A stretch of 64,000 nt of DNA from Flavobacterium sp. ACN2 (GTDB lineage Bacteria; Bacteroidota; Bacteroidia; Flavobacteriales; Flavobacteriaceae): contig NZ_MRCM01000016.1 of assembly GCF_002303885.1 (NCBI RefSeq), positions 1 to 64,000 on the forward strand, given 5' to 3'. Under the pieces are notes generated by a model. It was not told the origin of the DNA. It was given only the letters and a program-made list of their open reading frames with translations, and did not search any database. The stretch's first letter is position 1, and each line of letters begins with the position of its first letter. Shown piece by piece: positions 58,789 through 64,000 of the stretch. A program made the translations under genes and the position numbers.

Positions 58789-59871
58789 ATGAAAAATACT
58801 GCGCTTACGCACATACATGAAGGTTTAGGAGCGAAAATGCTTCCTTTTGCTGGTTATAATATGCCTATTACTTATGAAGGGGTTAATGCTGAACACGAAA
58901 CGGTTCGTAACAGCGTAGGAGTTTTTGACGTTTCGCATATGGGTGAATTTTTGTTGACAGGTCCAAATGCTTTGGCTTTGATTCAAAAAGTGACTTCAAA
59001 CGATGCATCTACTTTGACAATTGGAAGAGCGCAATATTCTTGTCTTCCAAATAATGAAGGCGGAATTGTTGATGATTTGATTATTTATAAAATGAAAGAA
59101 GAGCAGTATTTACTAGTTGTAAATGCTTCGAATATTGAAAAAGACTGGAACTGGATTTCTTCTCACAATGATTTGGGAGTTGATATGAAGAATATTTCCG
59201 AAGACTATTCTTTATTGGCGATTCAAGGTCCAAAAGCGGTTGAAGCTATGCAGGCTTTGACTTCTGTAAATTTATCTGAAATTGCTTATTATCATTTTGA
59301 AGTTGGTGATTTTGCTGGAATCGCACATGTAATTATTTCTGCTACAGGATATACTGGTTCTGGAGGATTTGAAATTTATTGCAAAAACAGCGAAGTAGAG
59401 CAAATCTGGAATAAGGTTTTTGAAGCGGGTGCTTCTTACGGAATTAAACCAATTGGTCTTGCGGCTCGTGATACTTTACGTCTTGAAATGGGATTCTGTC
59501 TTTACGGAAATGATATTAACGACACAACTTCTCCACTTGAAGCTGGTTTAGGATGGATTACGAAATTCACAAAAGATTTCACTAATTCTGAAGCGCTTAA
59601 AAAACAAAAAGAAGCTGGTGTTACAAGAAAATTAGTTGCTTTTGAAATGCAAGAGCGCGCTGTGCCAAGACATGATTACGAAATTGTAGATGGTTCTGGA
59701 GCAGTAATTGGAATTGTAACTTCTGGAACTATGTCTCCTTCTATGAATAAAGGAATTGGTTTAGGATATGTAACAGTTGCAAATAGTGCGGTTGACAGCG
59801 ATATTTTTATTAGAATTAGAAAAAATGATGTTCCTGCAAAAGTGGTTAAATTACCGTTTTACAAGAAATAA
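58789..59871 (+). CDS. gcvT: aminomethyltransferase (glycine cleavage T protein)
   Basis: GcvT transfers the methylene unit from the H-protein-bound intermediate to tetrahydrofolate. The N-terminal MLPFAGYNMPITYEG, GVFDVSHMGE, and the later YTGSGGFEIY and LRLEMGFCLYGND motifs are diagnostic. 360 residues is the normal length. The other gcv genes are not in the window. Confidence 0.95.
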   Translation: MKNTALTHIHEGLGAKMLPFAGYNMPITYEGVNAEHETVRNSVGVFDVSHMGEFLLTGPNALALIQKVTSNDASTLTIGRAQYSCLPNNEGGIVDDLIIYKMKEEQYLLVVNASNIEKDWNWISSHNDLGVDMKNISEDYSLLAIQGPKAVEAMQALTSVNLSEIAYYHFEVGDFAGIAHVIISATGYTGSGGFEIYCKNSEVEQIWNKVFEAGASYGIKPIGLAARDTLRLEMGFCLYGNDINDTTSPLEAGLGWITKFTKDFTNSEALKKQKEAGVTRKLVAFEMQERAVPRHDYEIVDGSGAVIGIVTSGTMSPSMNKGIGLGYVTVANSAVDSDIFIRIRKNDVPAKVVKLPFYKK

Positions 59872-59888
59872 GTTTTGACTTTATAGTT

Positions 59889-59924
59889 TAAAAATGCGTT
59901 ACGATTGTAACGCATTTTTTTTTC
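59889..59924 (+). terminator. terminator after gcvT
   Basis: AAAAATGCGTTAC and GTAACGCATTTTT form a perfect 13-bp stem with a 4-nt loop and a T-run. Confidence 0.9.
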
Positions 59925-60070
59925 TTCAAAATAGGCAAATTCGAGTTAAATTATTTGGTGTACGTTCGTTTAACGATTAAAAACTTTTCATTGTCGATAT
60001 TTTGCTAAAAAACCTACAATTTGTAAAAAATTTAGTGTAACTTTAATCATGAACCCATGAATTTCCATTT

Positions 60071-62107
60071 ATGAAAAAGATTTCACTACTCCTTTTTTTG
60101 CTGACATCAACTATATCCATTGGTCAGAACAGCGCAGAAACTTGTGAAATATTAAACAAAATAAATGCGCTTATTCAAGCAGAACACTTAAGGCCAAAAC
60201 CCGTTGATGACAGTCTTTCTGTGTTTGTTTTTGACAATCTTATTAACGAACTCGATCCTTCACGCAATATCTTCTTCAAGAGCGAATATGACGAATTGGC
60301 TCAGAAATACCGTTACAATCTCGACAATTTAATTTTAAAGAACGACTGCAGCTTTCTTACCGATATTAAAGCTACCTACATCAACGGCCTTTTACGTACT
60401 AAAAAAATTTTAGAAAAAATTCAGACCATTCCGATTGATTATACGAAGAAAGATACCATCCGTTTTTATAAAAAATCTTTTGCTTTTTATTTGAAGAAAG
60501 AAGACTTAGAAAAGGTTTGGGTAAAAAAACTGCGCTATCAAATCTTAGATGATATTGTTGAAACGAGCGATAATCTCGATTCTTTAAAAACCAATTTTAA
60601 ATCTATTGAACAGGCTTCTAAAAATCAAATCGTTACAAATGAAATCTGTCGTTTTAATTCGCTAATAGACTCTAATACGAAACAGGAAGAAAAACTATAC
60701 AATTTCTTCTGTACCTATTTTGACCCTCATACGGCTTATTTTAGCGATGATTCTAAAACGAGTTTTGTTGCTTCTTTGTCTAAAGAACATTTATCACTTG
60801 GAATGACGGTAAACCTCAACGAGAAAAACGAAATTATAATCGATGAGGTAGATCCAAACGGACCGGCTTATCAAACAGGACAGATAAAAAAAGGCGATCA
60901 GATTATTTCGATTTCCAATCAGAAAGAAACACTTCAGGTTTCTTGTGCTTCTTTGGAGTCTATATCGTCCATGATTTTATCTGAAAATAACAAGCATATT
61001 ACGCTTACTTTAAAACGCAATTCGGGCAAAAATTTTGATGTTTATATTGAAAAACAAATGATGAAAGATGAAGAAAACTCTGTTTTCAGTTTCATCATTG
61101 GCAAAGACAGTAAAATTGGATATATAAAAATTCCGAGTTTCTATGCCGACCTTGATGGCAATAGCAGAAAAGGCTGTGCAGATGATGTGGCGCGCGAGGT
61201 TATTAAACTGCAAAGAGATAGCATACAAGGACTTGTTATTGATCTTATAGACAATGGGGGCGGCTCTATGGAAGAAGCTATAAAACTGGCAGGAATGTTT
61301 GTAGATTACGGTCCGCTTTCTATTGTAATAGATAATAAAAAAGAGAAATCTGTAATTAACGATCCGTTTAAAGGTGTTATTTATAGAGGCCCAATTGTAG
61401 TTTTGGTAAATAGCAATACGGCTTCAGCAAGCGAGTTTTTTGCTTCTATTATGCAAGATTATAACCGTGCGCTTTTGCTAGGAAGCAATACCCTCGGAAA
61501 AGCCACAATGCAGACTATTCTTCCGCTTGAAGAAGATAAAAACACGGATTTCTTAAAAATTACAATCAATAAATTTTACAGGATTACGGGCAAAAGTCAT
61601 CAATATATCGGCGTAAAGCCAGATGTTGTGCTACCTGAATTTTACGAAGATATTTACCAAAAAGAAAGCGACTTTCCTACGGCGATAAAAAATGACAGCA
61701 TCGAACCGTTCTTAAAATACAAGACGTATGTAAAGCGAAATTTGATAGACAAAATTGCTAAAAACAGCTCGGCGAGATTATCAGACAATTATTTTTTCAA
61801 TAACATTAAAAAGATTAACCTTAAAATAGATCAGATTGTGAATGCCCCTAAAGCCGAAATTCCAATGACATTAGATTCGGTTTTCAAGCAGAAAAAGACA
61901 TTAGGTGCACTTTGGACAGAGATCAATACTTTTAATGATGAAAATAATCCGCTTGATGTGTACAATTCTAGCGTTAATCAGTTTCTTCTAGGCGCTTATC
62001 CAAATGATAAAACGATTAATCAATATCAAATGGACAATCTTAAAACTAATCCGTACCTCAACGAAGCCGTAAATATCATTAATGAATTTAATGGAATTAG
62101 TAAGTAA
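60071..62107 (+). CDS. S41-family C-terminal processing peptidase (Tsp/Prc-like)
   Basis: A signal peptide (MKKISLLLFLLTSTISIGQ) leads to a periplasmic protease. A PDZ domain occupies about residues 235-330 (MTVNLNEKNEIIIDEVDPNGPAYQTGQIKKGD). The catalytic Ser452 and Lys477 fit E. coli Tsp spacing (SASEFFASIMQDY, then GKATMQ), with Asp463 present. The domain layout (long N-terminal helical part, PDZ inserted, helical C-terminus) is Tsp-type. 678 residues is typical. Confidence 0.9.
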   Translation: MKKISLLLFLLTSTISIGQNSAETCEILNKINALIQAEHLRPKPVDDSLSVFVFDNLINELDPSRNIFFKSEYDELAQKYRYNLDNLILKNDCSFLTDIKATYINGLLRTKKILEKIQTIPIDYTKKDTIRFYKKSFAFYLKKEDLEKVWVKKLRYQILDDIVETSDNLDSLKTNFKSIEQASKNQIVTNEICRFNSLIDSNTKQEEKLYNFFCTYFDPHTAYFSDDSKTSFVASLSKEHLSLGMTVNLNEKNEIIIDEVDPNGPAYQTGQIKKGDQIISISNQKETLQVSCASLESISSMILSENNKHITLTLKRNSGKNFDVYIEKQMMKDEENSVFSFIIGKDSKIGYIKIPSFYADLDGNSRKGCADDVAREVIKLQRDSIQGLVIDLIDNGGGSMEEAIKLAGMFVDYGPLSIVIDNKKEKSVINDPFKGVIYRGPIVVLVNSNTASASEFFASIMQDYNRALLLGSNTLGKATMQTILPLEEDKNTDFLKITINKFYRITGKSHQYIGVKPDVVLPEFYEDIYQKESDFPTAIKNDSIEPFLKYKTYVKRNLIDKIAKNSSARLSDNYFFNNIKKINLKIDQIVNAPKAEIPMTLDSVFKQKKTLGALWTEINTFNDENNPLDVYNSSVNQFLLGAYPNDKTINQYQMDNLKTNPYLNEAVNIINEFNGISK

Positions 62108-62114
62108 TGGTTTT

Positions 62115-62319
62115 GTTTCAGGTTTCAGGTTTCAGGTTTAACCGCAAAGTGCGCAAAGGTTTACGCAAGGTTCGCAAGGTTTTATTTATATAGCTTTGTA
62201 AACTTTTTTTATTTTATAACTTAACTTAAAAATTTCTTTGTGTGCTTTGCGTAAACCTTTGCGCACTTTGCGGTTAAATTCAACACAACCTAAATAACTT
62301 GAAACCTGAAACCTGAAAC
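62115..62319. repeat. 205-bp nested inverted repeat
   Basis: The outer arms GTTTCAGGTTTCAGGTTTC (62115-62133) and 62301-62319 are perfect inverses, and the inner arms of about 31 bp (62138-62168 and 62246-62277) are also perfect, with CCGCAAAGTGCGCAAAGG inside. This is the largest hairpin of the window. It lies between the S41 protease and yebC genes. Confidence 0.7.
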
Positions 62320-62338
62320 AAAAAAGAACAATTTTGTT

Positions 62339-62368
62339 TTTGTAAAAATTAGGAAAACCTTATTTTTG
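62339..62368 (+). promoter_or_regulatory. yebC promoter
   Basis: TTTG at 62339-62342 and TATTTTTG at 62361-62368 are 18 nt apart and match the consensus exactly. The ATG follows 24 nt after the -7 box. Confidence 0.65.
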
Positions 62369-62391
62369 CATCACAAAACTAAAAATTAGAA

Positions 62392-63105
62392 ATGGGAAGA
62401 GCGTTCGAATTTAGAAAAGGAAGAAAAATGAAACGTTGGTCTGCAATGGCCAAAACGTTTACCAGAATTGGTAAAGATATCGTAATGGCTGTTAAAGAAG
62501 GTGGACCAAACCCAGATGCCAATTCTAGATTAAGAGCTGTTATACAAAATGCGAAAGCTGCCAACATGCCTAAAGACAATGTGGAGCGCGCGATTAAAAA
62601 TGCAAGTAATAAAGATACTGCCAACTATAAAGAAATTTTGTTTGAAGGATACGCTCCTCACGGAATTGCAATCTTAATTGAAACTGCTTCTGATAACAAT
62701 AACAGAACTGTAGCTAATATTCGTAGTTATTTCAACAAATGCAACGGAACAATGGGAACTCAAGGTTCTGTTGAGTTTATGTTTGACCATACTTGCAACT
62801 TCAGAATTGCAAAAGACGGTATCGACGCTGAGGAATTAGAATTAGAACTTATCGATTTTGGTGCTGAAGAGGTTTTTGAAGATGAAGACGGAATCTTAAT
62901 CTATGCTCCTTTTGGAAGCTTTGGTGCTTTACAGAAAGAATTAGAAAACAGAGGTCTTGAAATTTTATCTTCTGGTTTTGAGCGTATTCCGCAAATCACT
63001 AAAGAATTAACGGAAGCTCAAATTGCTGATGTTGAGAAATTGATCGAGAAAATCGAAGAAGATGATGACGTAATGAACGTTTATCATACCATGAAAGAAG
63101 AATAG
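62392..63105 (+). CDS. YebC/PmpR-family protein
   Basis: The N-terminal MGRAFEFRKGRKMKRWSAMAKTF and the KEGGPNPDANSRLRAVIQNAKAANMPKDN block are diagnostic. Members act as transcription regulators or, in the TACO1/YebC2 group, help ribosomes on proline runs; which applies here is not shown by sequence. 237 residues is standard. Confidence 0.92.
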   Translation: MGRAFEFRKGRKMKRWSAMAKTFTRIGKDIVMAVKEGGPNPDANSRLRAVIQNAKAANMPKDNVERAIKNASNKDTANYKEILFEGYAPHGIAILIETASDNNNRTVANIRSYFNKCNGTMGTQGSVEFMFDHTCNFRIAKDGIDAEELELELIDFGAEEVFEDEDGILIYAPFGSFGALQKELENRGLEILSSGFERIPQITKELTEAQIADVEKLIEKIEEDDDVMNVYHTMKEE

Positions 63106-63123
63106 TCTTTCTATCAAATATAT

Positions 63124-63160
63124 TAAAAAAGCTCTGGATTTTTCTGGAGCTTTTTTTTAC
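63124..63160 (+). terminator. terminator after yebC
   Basis: AAAAAGCTC and GAGCTTTTT pair over a loop that has further partial pairing; a T-run follows. Confidence 0.7.
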
Positions 63161-63180
63161 CCTAAATACAAATTCGTAAA

Positions 63181-63592
63181 ATGATGAATTCTTATTTTAA
63201 TAAATTTCAGGATGGAATATTTGTAATTATCAAATTAGACAATAAGCCATCTATTTATTTTGGAGAAAATTCATGGTGGCTTTTAGACGATTGGGAAAAT
63301 GAAATTCTGAACAATAAATACTTACAAGAAATAGAACCTTTAAAAATTGAATTTGAAAGTATTTATAATGCATTTAAAACCGAATATTCCAATTTAAATA
63401 AAAGCACTTATAATAATTTTCTTCCAAGTTTGTACATTGATTTTGACCCATAAAAAGCTTTATAGCAACTTCTTTGATCAGTCTTTAGAAAATAGAATTA
63501 TGGAAGGCTGGAAAGGTATTTTTATAGAAAATCAAGTTCAGTTTTTAGAACTGATTCCTGAAAATTACAAGTATTGGAAATATAAAAATTAA
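63181..63592 (+). pseudogene. hypothetical protein, apparently frameshifted
   Basis: The first frame (90 aa) reads to SLYIDFDP and stops at 63451-63453. In the frame one shift away the sequence continues without a stop, giving HKKLYSNFFDQSLENRIMEG and then 26 more residues ending YWKYKN, at 63592. The junction falls at TTTTGACCCATAAAAAG (63441-63457). A single indel there would restore a protein of about 137 residues, acidic and Trp-rich, of an unknown and perhaps immunity-like type. It could be a real short gene instead. Confidence 0.55.
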
Positions 63593-63622
63593 AATTTCTA
63601 AAACTTTTCCTGTTTCAATTTA

Positions 63623-63657
63623 TTTGGGCTTTAGTTTCAAATAAAAAATTATATTTG
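63623..63657 (+). promoter_or_regulatory. promoter of the 25-aa membrane peptide gene
   Basis: TTTG at 63623-63626 and TATATTTG at 63650-63657 match the consensus with a 23-nt spacer, at the upper end of the normal range. Confidence 0.5.
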
Positions 63658-63693
63658 CTACTATCAGATATAAACTAACTTAAATCTTCAATT

Positions 63694-63771
63694 ATGCAAT
63701 CATCAAAATTTATGAAATTTGCTGTAATAGCACTTGTAATCTTATTTATTGTGATTAGTGTTATTAGCTAA
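63694..63771 (+). CDS. small membrane peptide, 25 aa
   Basis: The frame ATG CAA TCA TCA AAA ... AGC TAA encodes MQSSKFMKFAVIALVILFI followed by VISVIS, one hydrophobic helix with a short basic N-terminus. Support: a consensus promoter 37-71 nt upstream, a terminator 12 nt after the stop, and a composition unlike chance AT-rich DNA. So it is a short monocistronic transcript. Function unknown; type I toxin-like or membrane regulatory peptides are possible. Confidence 0.55.
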   Translation: MQSSKFMKFAVIALVILFIVISVIS

Positions 63772-63782
63772 AAAAAAAATAT

Positions 63783-63812
63783 AAGTCTTTTGATTTTCAG
63801 AAGACTTTTTTA
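63783..63812 (+). terminator. terminator of the small membrane peptide gene
   Basis: AAGTCTT and AAGACTT form the stem, with partial pairing in the loop, and a T-run follows. Confidence 0.65.
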
Positions 63813-63832
63813 TTTCAAGACAAATTCCCTAA

Positions 63833-64000
63833 ATGAAACTAATAGAAAACTTCTACTGCATTCAATCTGTAAATTTTGAAAACGATATTGAAGGAATAAG
63901 TTCAATAAAAACCGAATTGATAAGACCTTCCATAAAAATATTAGAAGTAGAATATTCAGAGAAAAAAAACTATAGAAAAAGGTTAGTTGGCGATTTATCT
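63833..64000 (+). CDS. hypothetical protein, 3' end cut by the window edge
   Basis: Fifty-six codons from an ATG at 63833 to the window end with no stop (MKLIENFYCIQSVNFENDIE...). A polar protein with no signal peptide. No family recognised from the fragment. Confidence 0.5.
   Translation, partial: MKLIENFYCIQSVNFENDIEGISSIKTELIRPSIKILEVEYSEKKNYRKRLVGDLS

Overview
The window is low-GC chromosomal DNA of a Bacteroidota bacterium, almost certainly a Flavobacterium or close relative. Supporting signs are Bacteroidota-type promoters (TTTG about 17-23 nt before TAnnTTTG), few Shine-Dalgarno sites (one clear one before osmC), many lipoproteins, a GLUG-repeat surface protein, Thr82/Asp86 in GyrA as in other flavobacteria, and dispersed palindromic intergenic repeats typical of the genus. 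I saw no rRNA, tRNA, transposase, integrase or CRISPR array.

Layout. 1-5.6 kb is accessory: a gene cut by the left edge, small hypothetical proteins, DUF4287 and DUF6882 proteins, a GLUG lipoprotein and a small lipoprotein. 5.6-14.2 kb is housekeeping: a NUDIX hydrolase divergent from pyrE, birA divergent from rsfS-ftsH, then a tight operon LUD protein-cdsA-psd-acyl-CoA-binding protein-lipoprotein superoxide dismutase. 14.2-17.3 kb holds a GH130 protein and a GH13 lipoprotein. 17.6-26.1 kb has an OstA/LptA-like protein, a class III aminotransferase, a TPR protein with aroE, a beta-barrel protein and a DUF349 protein. 26.5-35.9 kb has osmC, a TPR protein, gyrA, clpC, a RimB-RimK fusion and a DUF421 protein. 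35.9-41.5 kb has three hypothetical proteins, then pit and its DUF47 partner, and hutH. 41.8-47.4 kb is the threonine operon thrA-thrB-thrC, preceded by a 34-codon leader peptide with six consecutive Thr codons. 47.5-52 kb is accessory: a HEPN-like gene, a degenerate second copy of the thrC 3' end, an SMC/ABC-like ATPase, an XRE regulator and an overlapping pair of unknown genes. 52-64 kb mixes small accessory genes (GNAT, HutD-like, Crp/Fnr, HipA-like with DUF3037) with nnrD, gcvT, an S41 protease, yebC, a PL1 pectate lyase and, at the right edge, a frameshifted gene, a 25-residue membrane peptide and a gene cut by the edge.

The observations I rate highest are the threonine attenuator leader, the duplicated thrC 3' end flanking a HEPN-like cargo gene beside an SMC-like ATPase (a candidate defence locus), the pyrE promoter embedded in the NUDIX coding sequence with only 7 bp between the two start codons, and a family of inverted-repeat elements with a shared core, one copy of which is a chimera. 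No computation was run: family calls are from recognised motifs, and folding or homology claims are marked as needing a check.
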